Shown piece by piece: positions 51,585 through 61,061 of a DNA stretch of 64,000 nucleotides (position 1 is the stretch's first letter; each line of letters starts with the position of its first letter). A program made the translations under genes and the position numbers. This stretch comes from Geminicoccus roseus DSM 18922 (GTDB lineage Bacteria > Pseudomonadota > Alphaproteobacteria > Geminicoccales > Geminicoccaceae). The DNA is taken from the NCBI RefSeq assembly GCF_000427665.1, contig NZ_KE386572.1, positions 310,001 to 374,000 on the forward strand. Direction: 5' to 3'. The notes below the pieces were generated by a model. That model was not told the DNA's origin. It worked only from the letters and a program-made list of their open reading frames with translations, and made no database searches.

Positions 51585-52643
51585 ATGCAGCTTGGGATCT
51601 ACAGCTTCGGGGAGACCACGCCGGATCCGGCGACCGGCGCCCTGCCGCCGCCGGCCGAGCGGCTGCGCGACCTGATCGAGGAGATCGAGCTGGCCGACCA
51701 GGTCGGCCTCGACCTGTTCGGCCTAGGGGAGCACCACCGGCCGGACTACGCGATCTCGTCGCCGGCCACCGTGCTGGCCGCGGCTGCCACCCGCACCCGC
51801 CAGATCCGCCTGAGCAGCGCCGTCACCGTGCTGAGCTCGGAGGACCCGGTGCGGGTCTTCCAGCAGTTCGCCACCCTGGACCTGCTCTCCGAGGGCCGCG
51901 CCGAGATCATGGCCGGGCGCGGCTCCTTCATCGAATCCTTCCCGCTGTTCGGCTACGACCTGGACGACTACGACGCGCTGTTCGCCGAGAAGCTCGGCCT
52001 GCTCCTGGAGTTGCGCAACCGCCCGCGGGTTACCTGGTCCGGCCGCTACCGGGTCAGGCTCGACGACCAGCCGGTCTATCCGCGCCCGCTGCAGGACCCG
52101 CTGCCGGTCTGGCTGGCGGTGGGCGGCAACCCCGCCTCGGCGGCGCGCGCCGGCACGCTCGGCCTGCCCATGGCGCTGGCGATCATCGGCGGCGAGCCGG
52201 TGCGGATGGCGCCCCTGGTCGAGCTCTACCGCGAGGCCGCCCGCAGCGCCGGCCACGACCCGGCCAGCCTGCCGGTCGGCATCAACTCGCACGGCTTCCT
52301 GGCCGACGATTCCCAGGACGCCGCCGACACCGCCTATCCCTATTATGCCGACGTGATGGGCCGGCTCGGCAGCGAGCGCGGCTGGCCGGCCTACACAAGG
52401 TCGCGGTTCGAGGCGAACCGCTCGCCGCGCGGCGCCGACTTCATCGGCAGCCCGCAGCAGGTGATCGACAAGATCCTGGCCCAGCACGCGCTGTTCCGCC
52501 ACGACCGCTTCCTCCTGCAGATCAGCCTGGGCAGCCTGCCGCACGCCCGGGTGATGCGCGCCATCGAGCTGTACGGCACGGTGGTGGCGCCGGCGGTGCG
52601 CAAGGCCCTGCGGGCGCCCCGGCCCACGCCCGGCCGGGCCTGA
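51585..52643 (+). CDS. LLM-class flavin-dependent oxidoreductase
   Basis: A 352-residue luciferase-like monooxygenase-fold protein. The start [15 protein letters not shown], the segment [70 protein letters not shown] and [15 protein letters not shown] are typical. It probably uses FMN to oxidise an organic substrate that is not evident. It lies 51 bases after the ABC-2 permease and 104 before argD. Confidence 0.88.
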   Translation: MQLGIYSFGETTPDPATGALPPPAERLRDLIEEIELADQVGLDLFGLGEHHRPDYAISSPATVLAAAATRTRQIRLSSAVTVLSSEDPVRVFQQFATLDLLSEGRAEIMAGRGSFIESFPLFGYDLDDYDALFAEKLGLLLELRNRPRVTWSGRYRVRLDDQPVYPRPLQDPLPVWLAVGGNPASAARAGTLGLPMALAIIGGEPVRMAPLVELYREAARSAGHDPASLPVGINSHGFLADDSQDAADTAYPYYADVMGRLGSERGWPAYTRSRFEANRSPRGADFIGSPQQVIDKILAQHALFRHDRFLLQISLGSLPHARVMRAIELYGTVVAPAVRKALRAPRPTPGRA

Positions 52644-52713
52644 GCAGCGGCCGCGCACCGGGCCGTCGTTGACACGATCCCGCCCTGCCCCCATTGAACC
52701 CGCTTTCCCCAAA

Positions 52714-52729
52714 GTGAGATCGATCTCAC
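52714..52729. promoter_or_regulatory. 16-base perfect palindrome upstream of argD
   Basis: GTGAGATC is followed directly by its exact complement GATCTCAC, ending 18 bases before the argD start codon. The site covers the region where a ribosome site would normally be and argD has no other clear one. An operator for an arginine or nitrogen regulator is likely. Confidence 0.6.
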
Positions 52730-52747
52730 GTTCCAAGCGAAACGAGC

Positions 52748-53935
52748 ATGCAGAACGCCGTCGTTCCTTCCCTGCTTCCCGTCTACAAGCGCGTCGACCT
52801 CGCCTTCGAGCGCGGCGAGGGCGTGTGGCTGGTGGCGACCGACGGCCGACGATACCTGGACTTCGGCAGCGGCATCGCGGTGAACGGGCTGGGCCATTCC
52901 CACCCCCACCTGGTGAAGACCCTGCAGGACCAGGCCGCCAGGCTCTGGCACGTGTCCAACATCTACCAGATCCCCGAGCTGGAGCGGCTGGCCGACCGGC
53001 TGGTGGGCGCCTCGTTCGCCGAGACCGTGTTCCTGGCCAATTCCGGGGCCGAGGCGATCGAGGCCTGCATCAAGGTCGCGCGGCGCTTCCACTTCGCCAA
53101 CGGCCGCCCGGAGCGCAACCGGATCGTCACCTTCGAGGGCGCCTTCCACGGCCGCACCATGGCGACCATCTCGGCGGCCGGCGCGCCCAGGCTGACCGAG
53201 GGCTTCGCGCCGCTCCTGGACGGCTTCGACCATGTCCCGTTCGGTGACCTGGACGCCCTGTACGCGGCGGTCGGCCCGCACACCGCGGCGATCATGCTGG
53301 AGCCGATCCAGGGCGAGGGCGGCATCCGCCCCGCCCCGGAAGGCTACCTGCAGGCGATCCGCGCCTTGTGCGACGAGCACGGCCTGCTGCTGATCTACGA
53401 CGAGGTCCAGTGCGGCATCGGCCGGACCGGCAAGCTGTTCGGCTACGAGTCGCTGGGCGCCCCGGCGCCGGACGTGATGGGCCTGGCCAAGGGCCTGGGC
53501 GGCGGCTTCCCGGTCGGCGCCTGCCTGATGACCGGCCGCGCCGCCAGCGGCATGACCGCCAGCACCCACGGCTCCACCTTCGGCGGCAATCCTTTGGCCA
53601 GCGCCGTCGCCAACGCCGTGCTCGACGTGATGCTGGCGCCGGGATTCTTCGACGAGGTGGTGGCCAAGGGCGACCGGCTGGCCGCCGGCCTGGAAGCCCT
53701 GGCGGCACGCCATCCGGAGGTGATCGAGGAGGTCCGCGGGCGCGGGCTGATCCGCGGGCTCAAGGTGAAGCCGGTCAACGCCGAGTTCGCCGCCAAGGGC
53801 CGCGAGCACGGCCTGCTCACGGTGCCGGCCGCGGAGAACGTGGTCCGGCTGCTGCCGCCGCTCACCATCAGCTTCGACGAGATCGACCAGGCCCTGGCGA
53901 TGCTGGACACGATCTGCGCCGGGTTCGTGCCATGA
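52748..53935 (+). CDS. argD: Acetylornithine/succinyldiaminopimelate transaminase
   Basis: A 395-residue PLP-dependent class-III aminotransferase of arginine (and lysine) biosynthesis. Characteristic are [70 protein letters not shown] with the PLP Asp, and the Schiff-base Lys in [15 protein letters not shown], then [16 protein letters not shown]. It makes N-acetylornithine from the semialdehyde. Its stop overlaps the argF start (ATGA). Confidence 0.95.
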   Translation: MQNAVVPSLLPVYKRVDLAFERGEGVWLVATDGRRYLDFGSGIAVNGLGHSHPHLVKTLQDQAARLWHVSNIYQIPELERLADRLVGASFAETVFLANSGAEAIEACIKVARRFHFANGRPERNRIVTFEGAFHGRTMATISAAGAPRLTEGFAPLLDGFDHVPFGDLDALYAAVGPHTAAIMLEPIQGEGGIRPAPEGYLQAIRALCDEHGLLLIYDEVQCGIGRTGKLFGYESLGAPAPDVMGLAKGLGGGFPVGACLMTGRAASGMTASTHGSTFGGNPLASAVANAVLDVMLAPGFFDEVVAKGDRLAAGLEALAARHPEVIEEVRGRGLIRGLKVKPVNAEFAAKGREHGLLTVPAAENVVRLLPPLTISFDEIDQALAMLDTICAGFVP

Positions 53936-54843
53936 CCGCCCGGCATTTCCTGGACCTGTCCTCGGTCGATGCCGGCGTCCTGCGCGCCATCCTGGACCGC
54001 GCCGCCATGATGAAGCGCGGCGACGACCTGAGCCTGCCAATGGCCGGGCGCTCGCTCGCCATGATCTTCGAGAAGCCCTCGACCCGCACCCGGGTGTCGT
54101 TCGAGGTGGCGGTGCGCCAGCTGGGCGGGCACCCGGTGATCCTGTCGTCCAAGGAGATGCAGCTCGGCCGCGGCGAAACCGTCGCCGACACCGCCAAGGT
54201 GCTTTCCCGCTATGTCGACGCGATCATGATCCGCACCGACAGCCACGAGAAGCTCCTGGAGCTGGCGCATCATGCGACGGTGCCGGTCATCAACGGCCTG
54301 ACCGACCACAGCCATCCCTGCCAGATCATGGCCGACGTGCTGACCTTCGAGGAGCACAAGGGCCCGATCCAGGGACGCAAGGTCGCCTGGACCGGCGACG
54401 GCAACAACGTGGTGCACTCGTTCATCCATGCGGCGGTGCGCTTCGACTTCAGCCTGGACATCGCCTGTCCCGAGGGCCTGCAGCCGGCGGCGGAGGTGGT
54501 GCACTGGGCGCAGCAGCACCAGGGTCGCATTCGGATCCTGCGCGACCCATATGAGGCCGTGAAGGATGCAGACGCCGTCGTCGCCGACACCTGGGTGTCG
54601 ATGGGCCAGGCCGATGCCGATGAGCGGCACCGGGCGCTGGAGCCCTACCGGGTCGACGACCGTCTGATGGATGCAGCCAACCAAGGGGCGATCTTCCTGC
54701 ACTGCCTGCCGGCGCATCGCGGCGAGGAGGTCACCGCGGAGGTGATCGACGGACCGCGCTCGGTCGTCTTCGACGAGGCCGAGAACCGCCTGCATGCGCA
54801 AAAGGCGATCCTCGCTTGGTGCGTAGAGGGAATGCGCGCGTGA
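53932..54843 (+). CDS. argF: Ornithine carbamoyltransferase
   Basis: A 303-residue carbamoyltransferase. The carbamoyl-phosphate motif is [21 protein letters not shown], then [27 protein letters not shown], the HPCQ loop in [15 protein letters not shown], the ornithine DxxxSMG segment ADTWVSMGQ and the HCLPAHRG motif near the end. It converts ornithine to citrulline. It overlaps argD upstream and hslO downstream, so all three are translationally coupled. Confidence 0.96.
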   Translation: MTARHFLDLSSVDAGVLRAILDRAAMMKRGDDLSLPMAGRSLAMIFEKPSTRTRVSFEVAVRQLGGHPVILSSKEMQLGRGETVADTAKVLSRYVDAIMIRTDSHEKLLELAHHATVPVINGLTDHSHPCQIMADVLTFEEHKGPIQGRKVAWTGDGNNVVHSFIHAAVRFDFSLDIACPEGLQPAAEVVHWAQQHQGRIRILRDPYEAVKDADAVVADTWVSMGQADADERHRALEPYRVDDRLMDAANQGAIFLHCLPAHRGEEVTAEVIDGPRSVVFDEAENRLHAQKAILAWCVEGMRA

Positions 54844-55754
54844 GCAGCACCGAACGGGTGCCGATCGATACCAGCCGCCCCTTCCAGCTCGACCGGACCG
54901 GCCTTCGTGGCCGGTTCGTGCGTCTGGGCCCGGCGCTGGACGAAATCCTGGAGCGGCACGCCTACCCGGACAGCGTGGCCCGGGCCCTGGGCGAGCTGGT
55001 CCTGCTGGCCTCGGCGCTGGCGGGCGAGCTGAAATTCGAGGGCAGCTTCAGCCTGCAGGTGCGCGGCAAGGGTCCGGTCACCCTGATGGTCGCCGACTGC
55101 ACCAATGCCGGGATCGTGCGCGGCTATGTCGCGTTCGGGACGAACGTGCCGCCGCAGGCCGGCGAGATCGGCGAACTGTGCGGCGAGGGCCTGCTGGCGG
55201 TGACGCTGGACCAATCCGCGGTCGGCGGCGAGACCCAGCAGGGCATCGTCGAGCTGGAGGGTGCCACCCTCACCGACTGCATGCTGACCTATTTCCAGCG
55301 CTCTCAGCAGATCCGCACCGGCATGCGCTTCGCGCTGCGCCGGGACGCGGCGGGCGCCTGGCGGGGCGGCGGCATCGTCGTGCAGGCCCTGCCCGAGGAA
55401 GGCGGCAACGCCCCGATCGGCAATGCCGACGAGGATGGCTGGCGCCGGGCGATGGTGCTGCTCGGCACCGTCACCGAGGACGAGCTGGTCGGGCCGGAGC
55501 TGGACGTCGACACCGTCCTGCACCGGCTGTTCCACGAGGAATCGGTCCGGGTCTATCCGGTGATCCCGCTCTCCCACGGCTGCCGGTGCAGCGCCGAGCG
55601 GTTCGCCTCGATCCTGCGCGGCTTCACCGCCGACGAGGTCGAGGAGATGCGCCAGGAAGACGGCTCGATCGCCGCCACCTGCCAGTTCTGCAGCCGCACC
55701 TACCGGTTCGACCAGGACATGGTCGATTCGATCGAGCAGGGCGCAGCCCACTGA
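54840..55754 (+). CDS. hslO: Redox-regulated chaperone Hsp33
   Basis: A 304-residue Hsp33 holdase. The C-terminal zinc switch has both cysteine pairs, GCRCSAER and CQFCSRTY. The N-terminal domain contains [62 protein letters not shown]. The GTG start overlaps the argF stop (GTGA). An argD-argF-hslO order is common in alphaproteobacteria. It converges on thiY, with a strong palindrome between. Confidence 0.94.
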   Translation: MSSTERVPIDTSRPFQLDRTGLRGRFVRLGPALDEILERHAYPDSVARALGELVLLASALAGELKFEGSFSLQVRGKGPVTLMVADCTNAGIVRGYVAFGTNVPPQAGEIGELCGEGLLAVTLDQSAVGGETQQGIVELEGATLTDCMLTYFQRSQQIRTGMRFALRRDAAGAWRGGGIVVQALPEEGGNAPIGNADEDGWRRAMVLLGTVTEDELVGPELDVDTVLHRLFHEESVRVYPVIPLSHGCRCSAERFASILRGFTADEVEEMRQEDGSIAATCQFCSRTYRFDQDMVDSIEQGAAH

Positions 55755-55764
55755 CCTTCCACGA

Positions 55765-55794
55765 TCGGCTCCCCCGCCTTGGCGGGGGAGCCGA
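55765..55794. terminator. Bidirectional hairpin between hslO and thiY
   Basis: TCGGCTCCCCCGCC (55765-55778) and GGCGGGGGAGCCGA (55781-55794) are exact complements around a TT centre. The hairpin lies eleven bases after the hslO stop and 15 bases after the thiY stop on the other strand. No T tract follows on either strand. Confidence 0.75.
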
Positions 55795-55809
55795 CAAGGC
55801 CGGGCGGCG

Positions 55810-56754
55810 CTACTGGTCGGCGTTCGGGTCGACGGCGTAGCCGTCCAGCGCCGGCACCTCGTCCAGCAGGCCGCGCTCCTTCAAGAAGGCGGCGAAGTCG
55901 CGGTAGCGGCCATGGTCCAGGGCGGCCGGGCTGTGGGCGAAGCGGGTCAGGGTCGCCTGCCAGGCCTTCTGGTTCGCCTCGTCGTCCAGGGCCGGGTCGG
56001 TCGAGCGGAAGACGTCCCAGGCTTCCTCGGGGTGGTTCAGGATCCAGTGGGTGGCGGCCTCGACCGCGTGCAGGAAGCGCGACAGCTCCGGGCGCGCCTG
56101 CCCGTCCGCGTGGGCCACGTAGATCAGCTCGTCATAGGCGGGCACCCCTTCCTCCTCGGGATAGAAGCCCCGGCCCGGATGGCCCAGCAGCGCCATCTGC
56201 GGCATCTCGACGTTGCGATAGGCGCCGATCACCGCGTCCACCTGGCCGCTGATCAGGGACGGCGACAGCGAGAAGTTGACGTTGACCAGCTCGACATCGT
56301 CCAGGCCGAGGCCGTGCTTGGCCAGCATGGCGCCGAGCAGCGCGTCCTCGACGCCCGCCACCGAGAAGCCGACCTTGCGGCCCTTCAGGTCGGCGATGCT
56401 CTGGACCGGGCTGTCCTCCAGCACCAGCAGGGTGTTGAGCGGCGTGTCGACCAGGGTACCGATCCGGACCAGCGGCAGCCCGGCGGCGACCTGCAGGTGC
56501 AGCTGCGGCTGGTAGCTGACCGCAATGTCGGCCTGGCCGGCCGCGACCAGCTTGGGAGGGTCGTTCGGGTCGGACGGAGCGATCAGCTCGACCTCCAGAT
56601 CCTCCGCGGCGAAGAAGCCCTTCTCCTTGGCGACCACCAGGGGCCCGTGATCGGGATTGACGTACCAGTCCAAGAGCACGGTGAGCTTGTCGGCGGCCCG
56701 GGCCGGCAGCGCCGCCATCAGCAGGGTGAGCGCCAGGATCGAGATGCGAAGCAC
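55810..56754 (-). CDS. thiY: Thiamine-precursor-binding protein of ABC importer (ThiY-like)
   Basis: A 314-residue NMT1/THI5-like periplasmic binding protein. The signal peptide ends PARAA at about residue 21, and the mature start KLTVLLDWYVNPDHGPLVVAKEKGFFAAEDLEVELIAPSDPNDPPKLVAAGQADIAVSYQP is the hydroxymethylpyrimidine-precursor (ThiY) signature. The start codon is GTG. It is the last gene of a three-gene importer operon under a TPP riboswitch, which supports a thiamine-pyrimidine substrate such as formylaminopyrimidine or HMP. Confidence 0.9.
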   Translation of the reverse strand: MLRISILALTLLMAALPARAADKLTVLLDWYVNPDHGPLVVAKEKGFFAAEDLEVELIAPSDPNDPPKLVAAGQADIAVSYQPQLHLQVAAGLPLVRIGTLVDTPLNTLLVLEDSPVQSIADLKGRKVGFSVAGVEDALLGAMLAKHGLGLDDVELVNVNFSLSPSLISGQVDAVIGAYRNVEMPQMALLGHPGRGFYPEEEGVPAYDELIYVAHADGQARPELSRFLHAVEAATHWILNHPEEAWDVFRSTDPALDDEANQKAWQATLTRFAHSPAALDHGRYRDFAAFLKERGLLDEVPALDGYAVDPNADQ

Positions 56755-56770
56755 GGCGTGCGCCTCCAGT

Positions 56771-57526
56771 TTATCGGTTGTTCTCGTAGGTGTCGGGCTG
56801 CCAGCGGACCAGGCGCGCCATGGTCCGGTCGACCAGCCACCAAAGCCCCACCGCCATCGCCGCCAGGACCACCAGGGCGGCGAACATCACGTCGACCTGC
56901 ATCCGGGCATTGGCCTGCAGCATCAAAAAGCCCAGCCCGCCGGACGAGCCGACCCATTCGCCGACCACCGCCCCGATCGGCGCCACGGCGGCGGCGACCC
57001 GCAGGCCGGACGCCAGGGCCGGCAGGGAAGCCGGGACCCGGACCTGCCAGAGCACCGCCAGGGACCCGGCATCCATGACCCGGGCCAATTCCAGCCAGCC
57101 GGTCTCGGTGCGGCGCAGCCCGTCGAAGAAGGCGAGCGTGACCGGGAAGAAGATGATCAGGATCGCCATCGCGACCTTGGACACCAGGCCATAGCCCAGC
57201 CAGAGCACCAGCAACGGTGCCAGGGCGAACACCGGCAGGGCCTGGCTGATCACCAGGACCGGCATCAGCCAGCGCCGCGCTGGCGCGGACAGCACCAGGA
57301 GCAGGGCCGCCAGCATTCCGATCAGGCTGCCAAGGCCGAAGCCCAGCACGATCTCGGTGAGGGTGGTGCCGGCATGGACGGCCAGCAGGTCGCGGCGCTG
57401 CCAGGCGACCGTGGCGACCGCCACCGGGCCCGGCAGCATGTAGGGCGGCACCCCACTGGCCCAGACCCCCAGCTGCCAGAGGCCGAGGATGCCGCCGGCG
57501 GTGACCAGCGGGCGCAGGACGTTCAC
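56771..57526 (-). CDS. thiX: Thiamine-precursor ABC transporter permease (ThiX-like)
   Basis: A 251-residue permease of the SsuC/TauC/ThiX class. Six helices are visible, including ISQALPVFALAPLLVLWLGYGLVSKVAMAILIIFFPVTLAFFDGL, and the EAA-like loop is LARVMDAGSLAVLWQVRVPASLPALASGLRV. The GTG start overlaps the stop of the ATPase gene (GTGA). It lies 16 bases before thiY. Confidence 0.9.
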   Translation of the reverse strand: MNVLRPLVTAGGILGLWQLGVWASGVPPYMLPGPVAVATVAWQRRDLLAVHAGTTLTEIVLGFGLGSLIGMLAALLLVLSAPARRWLMPVLVISQALPVFALAPLLVLWLGYGLVSKVAMAILIIFFPVTLAFFDGLRRTETGWLELARVMDAGSLAVLWQVRVPASLPALASGLRVAAAVAPIGAVVGEWVGSSGGLGFLMLQANARMQVDVMFAALVVLAAMAVGLWWLVDRTMARLVRWQPDTYENNR

Positions 57527-58329
57527 GCCGCCTCCGTGGCACGGGCGGACGCCAGCAGTTCGGCCAGGAGTTCGGCCTGCAGCCTTGCCAAGGCCGGATC
57601 GGAGGGATCGCGCGGGGCGGGCCCCTTGGGCAGGATCGGCCCCTGCAGCCTGGCCGGCCGGCCGGACAGCACCCAGATCCGGTCGGACAGGCGCAGGGCC
57701 TCGGTGGGCTGGTGGGTGACCAGCAGGACGGTGCGGCCCTCCAGCAGCTCGGCGGCCAGGTCCTGCAGGCGGTGGCGGGTGATCGCGTCCAGGGCCGAGA
57801 ACGGCTCGTCCATCAGGACCACCGGGCGCTGCTCCATCAGGGTGCGGGCCAGGGCCACCCGCTGGCGCATGCCCCCAGACAGGGTGGCGGGAGCGGCCTG
57901 TCCCCGCCCGGCCAGGCCAACCCTCTCCAGCAGGGCATCGGCGCGCGCGGCAAGCTCGGCGAATTCGCCCCGGGAGGCCCCGCGGAGGCGGTGGCCGAGC
58001 AGCACGTTGTCGCGCACGCTGAGCCAGGGCAGCAGCAGGTCCTGCTGCGCCATCAGGGCGATGCTTCCCGCCCGCCCGTGCCCGTCGATCCGGACCCGCC
58101 CGCCCTCCTCCAGCCCCGCGATCAGGCGCAGGAGCGTGGTCTTGCCGACCCCGGACGGGCCCAGCAGGCAGGTCCATTGCCCGGCCGGCAGCTCCAGGCG
58201 CAGGTCACGCAGCAGGGTGCGGCCGTCATAGCGGAGATCGACGACCTCGAGGGTGACGGCCGGGCCGGTGCGCGGGCGCTCGCCGGGCGCAACGGCAGGG
58301 AGAACGGGAGATCTGGAAAGGGTCGCCAT
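57523..58329 (-). CDS. thiZ: Thiamine-precursor ABC transporter ATPase (ThiZ-like)
   Basis: A 268-residue ATPase of the SsuB/TauB class. Walker [22 protein letters not shown]-loop LMAQQDLLLPWLSVRDNV, signature LSGGMRQRVALARTLM, Walker B VVLMDEPFSALDAITR and H-loop LVTHQPTEALRL are intact. The first 26 residues before VTLEVVDLRY are poorly ordered in pattern, but the ATG is directly next to the TPP riboswitch, which supports this start. It is the first gene of the operon. Confidence 0.9.
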   Translation of the reverse strand: MATLSRSPVLPAVAPGERPRTGPAVTLEVVDLRYDGRTLLRDLRLELPAGQWTCLLGPSGVGKTTLLRLIAGLEEGGRVRIDGHGRAGSIALMAQQDLLLPWLSVRDNVLLGHRLRGASRGEFAELAARADALLERVGLAGRGQAAPATLSGGMRQRVALARTLMEQRPVVLMDEPFSALDAITRHRLQDLAAELLEGRTVLLVTHQPTEALRLSDRIWVLSGRPARLQGPILPKGPAPRDPSDPALARLQAELLAELLASARATEAA

Positions 58330-58335
58330 GCAGTT

Positions 58336-58435
58336 CCCATCCCTTCGCCAGTGTGAACTGGATCAGGTTCGAAGGGTCGCCATGCTGCACCGGATGTGCC
58401 GATGGCCTCTCAGCCCCTTGACGGGACTCCCCTTG
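58336..58435 (-). ncRNA. TPP riboswitch (THI element)
   Basis: The minus strand carries the conserved THI-box parts in order: GGGGAGTCCC near 58432, GGGGCTGAGAGG (the pyrimidine-sensing GCTGAGA), GACCCTTCGAACCTGATC and CACACTGGCGAAGGGATGG at the 3' end. Only about seven to ten bases separate the aptamer end from the ATG of thiZ, and the GGGATGGGA there is also the likely ribosome site. TPP binding should therefore block translation initiation of the thiZXY operon. Confidence 0.95.
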
Positions 58436-58514
58436 GACGGCGCCCTGGATAGGTGATGGCGAAGGGTTTGGGAATGATGTTTCGACTTGGCCGGCGCGGC
58501 ACCGGCCGGGCGGA

Positions 58515-59726
58515 TCAGTTCAGGTAGAGCCGGAAGTCGCGCAGGGCGATCACGTGGTCCAGCTCCCAGGGACCCGGGCCGCGCAGGTTGCCACCCTGCT
58601 GCACCGACAGGAACAGGCCGGCCGTGCGCTGGCTGCGGCTGTTGCGCGGCATGAGCGGGTAGCTCTCGGCGATCCCGTCATGGTTGGCGTCGAAGGTGAA
58701 GCTGTCCTCCCGCCCGAAGGTGCGCAGGAGCTGGTTGTCGCTGCCGCGGTACAGCCAGATCCGGCTGGCCGCGCCCGAGCGGGTGCCGGGCGAGGAATCA
58801 AATTTTGGGTTCAGGATCAGCTCGTGCTCGAACCGGTACCAGACCCCGCGCTGGATCAGCTGGGTGTCGCCGCTCGGGTCATAGGCATGCATCTGGGTGA
58901 GGTATTCGTTGCTCGTGCTGTTCCCGTCGGCGGTGCAGTCATAGCTGAACATGTCGTTCTTGAAGTTGTTGCCGAGCTTGAGGGCGGCCACCGTGGAAGG
59001 CGCGCCGGCATCGGTGAAGCCCAGCCGCGTGGCGAACACCGAGCCGTCGTTGGTGATGCGGGTGGCGCCGGCGCACAGATGGTCCGGCGGGGCCGGCACG
59101 TTGAAGGCGTCGGTCAGGCCGGGCAGCTTGCCGTCGATTGCCCTGAAGTCGAAATTGCTGGAGAACATCACGTCGTAGGTGATGCACACCTTGCTGCCGG
59201 CGCTGCCCTTCAGGCTGGCGGGATCGATGATCGACCAAGTGCTGTGGTGGCCAAGCGAGGAAACGTTGATGCCGCCGCTGGGGATGCCCAGGCAGATGGC
59301 GGGGTCGGTGCCGTCGACGACGCATTCGGAGAGGTTGCGCCGGTTGATCTTGGCGGGAGCGCCCCAGCTGGTGCTCGCCGCCGGCGCCCAGGCGCCCTGG
59401 AGCTTCTCGCCATAGCCCGTCGTGGTGCTGGTGCCGAAGATGTGGCGCCAGTGCCGATCGAACTCGTACTGGTGGATGAGCTTGCCGCTCGCGTCGCGGC
59501 CATAGTCCAGGGACAGGATGTTGCCCGAGACCTTGCGCTTGTCCGCCGGCAGGTGCCCCAGCACCGAGACCAGGCTGGGCGACCTGGTCTGCCAGAACTT
59601 CTTGTTGATGCCGTAGGAGCCGCCGCAGGAAGTGGCCGGCTCGGCCGCAGCGACCGACGGAGCGGCGGCCAGCAGGAAGGTGCCGGCCAGCACGAGGGCG
59701 GCGGCGAACGAGCGCTTCAGCTTCAT
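58515..59726 (-). CDS. Secreted polysaccharide-lyase-like protein
   Basis: A 403-residue exported protein with a signal peptide (AAALVLAGTFLLAAAPSVAAAE, cleavage after about residue 28). The mature part has a jelly-roll-like pattern: NILSLDYGRDASGKLIHQY, VCITYDVMFSSNFDFRAIDGKLPGLTDAF and LILNPKFDSSPGTRSGAASRIWLYRG. The FDF...GKLPGL segment resembles family-14 polysaccharide lyases and related alginate-active enzymes. Six Cys suggest disulfides. The assignment is tentative; it could also be a lectin-like binding protein. Confidence 0.6.
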   Translation of the reverse strand: MKLKRSFAAALVLAGTFLLAAAPSVAAAEPATSCGGSYGINKKFWQTRSPSLVSVLGHLPADKRKVSGNILSLDYGRDASGKLIHQYEFDRHWRHIFGTSTTTGYGEKLQGAWAPAASTSWGAPAKINRRNLSECVVDGTDPAICLGIPSGGINVSSLGHHSTWSIIDPASLKGSAGSKVCITYDVMFSSNFDFRAIDGKLPGLTDAFNVPAPPDHLCAGATRITNDGSVFATRLGFTDAGAPSTVAALKLGNNFKNDMFSYDCTADGNSTSNEYLTQMHAYDPSGDTQLIQRGVWYRFEHELILNPKFDSSPGTRSGAASRIWLYRGSDNQLLRTFGREDSFTFDANHDGIAESYPLMPRNSRSQRTAGLFLSVQQGGNLRGPGPWELDHVIALRDFRLYLN

Positions 59727-59796
59727 GATGTTCCTCTTTCCCGCCCGCCGCGGCCGTCCCCGGAACTGGACGGCCAGGCTTCATGGAATGATCGAG

Positions 59797-59825
59797 GAAT
59801 AGGTATTTTTCCGGAAAGATGTCAA
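59797..59825 (-). promoter_or_regulatory. Candidate promoter of the secreted lyase-like gene
   Basis: On the minus strand a perfect TTGACA (59825-59820) is followed after 17-18 bases by CTATTCC, a poor -10 match. The region is AT-rich relative to its surroundings and lies about 70-100 bases upstream of the start codon. Confidence 0.4.
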
Positions 59826-59912
59826 TAAAGTTGAAAGTAATACCAGGATCTGCCGGTGAATTGCATGATCACCAGCCAGACCGAAGAAAATCCCGGCTGG
59901 CGGCGGATGCGG

Positions 59913-61049
59913 TCAGTGCCGGGGGAAGCGCTGGATGACGGTCTCGCGGTGGACGTCGGCGGACAGGAGAATGCCGAAGCCCAGGAGCACGGTGAGCATG
60001 GCGGTGCCGCCATAGCTCACCAGCGGCAACGGGATGCCCACCACCGGGATCAGCCCCATCACCATCGCGGTGTTGATCACCACGTAGACCGTGAAGTTCA
60101 TGCTGAGCCCGACGATCACCAGGCGGGCGAACTGGCTGCGCGCCCGGGTCGCCGCATGGATGCCCAGCAGCACCACCGCCAGGAACAGGGCGAGCGTCGA
60201 GGTGGCGCCGACGAACCCGGTCTCCTCGGCCAAGGTGGTGAAGGCGAAGTCGGTATGCTTCTCCGGCAGGTAGTTCAGCTGCGCCTGCGAGCCGTGCAGG
60301 TAGCCCTTGCCCCAAAAGCCGCCGGAACCAAGGGCGATTTTGGACTGGATGATGTGGTAGCCCGAGCCCAGCGGGTCCTGTTCCGGGTTCAGGAAGGTTA
60401 TCACCCGCTGGCGCTGGTAGTCGTGCATCATCCCCCAGCCGACCGGCAGGGTCCCCAGCGCCAGCGCGATCACCAGGGCGAACTTCCACCAGCGCACCCC
60501 GGCGGCGAAGAACAGGGTGCCGCCCACCGAGACCAGGGTGATGGCGGTGCCCAGATCCGGCTGGAGCAGCACCAGCCCCACCGGCGCGGCCACCATCAGG
60601 AGCGGCACCACCAGGAACAAGGGCCGGCGAACGTCCTCCAGCCACGCGGCATGGAACCAGCGCGCCAGGCCCAGGATCAGGGCGATCTTCATGATTTCGG
60701 AGGGCTGCAGCTGGACCGGCCCGAGGTCGATCCAGCGCTGCGCGCCCTTGGCGGCAAAGCCGGTCAGGTCGACCGCCACCAGCAGCGCCACGCCGATCCC
60801 GAACGCCCAGTAGGCGATCCTGAACCAGAACCGCACGTCGACCAGCGCCAGCGCCAGCATCACGCCCAGGCCCACCGCCAGCCGCAGCGCATGGCGCGAT
60901 GCCCAGGGATCGGCCGCGCCGCCGGCCGCCGAATAGAGCACCGCGCAGCCGATCGCCCCGATCACTCCCAGCAGCGCCACCAGGAGCCAGTTGATCGACC
61001 AGACCTTGTCGAGCAGGGACAGGTCCGGCGCCTTCAGCCGCGTCTCCAT
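59913..61049 (-). CDS. rodA: Rod-shape peptidoglycan polymerase RodA
   Basis: A 378-residue SEDS glycosyltransferase with ten membrane helices. Signatures are GAQRWIDLGPVQLQPSEIMKIALIL, LLLQPDLGTAITLVSVG with the catalytic Asp loop, FLNPEQDPLGSGYHIIQSKIALGSGGFWGKG and the C-terminal PVVGIPLPLVSYGGTAML. I chose ATG 61049, eight bases after GGAGG; a GTG one codon earlier is possible. It forms a pair with the transpeptidase encoded just upstream. Confidence 0.95.
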   Translation of the reverse strand: METRLKAPDLSLLDKVWSINWLLVALLGVIGAIGCAVLYSAAGGAADPWASRHALRLAVGLGVMLALALVDVRFWFRIAYWAFGIGVALLVAVDLTGFAAKGAQRWIDLGPVQLQPSEIMKIALILGLARWFHAAWLEDVRRPLFLVVPLLMVAAPVGLVLLQPDLGTAITLVSVGGTLFFAAGVRWWKFALVIALALGTLPVGWGMMHDYQRQRVITFLNPEQDPLGSGYHIIQSKIALGSGGFWGKGYLHGSQAQLNYLPEKHTDFAFTTLAEETGFVGATSTLALFLAVVLLGIHAATRARSQFARLVIVGLSMNFTVYVVINTAMVMGLIPVVGIPLPLVSYGGTAMLTVLLGFGILLSADVHRETVIQRFPRH

Positions 61050-61061
61050 CACGGCACCTCC

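Noticed and set aside
58358-58372. GGTTCGAAGG stretch that resembles a tRNA T-loop
   Set aside because: It belongs to the TPP riboswitch core; no acceptor stem or anticodon arm surrounds it.
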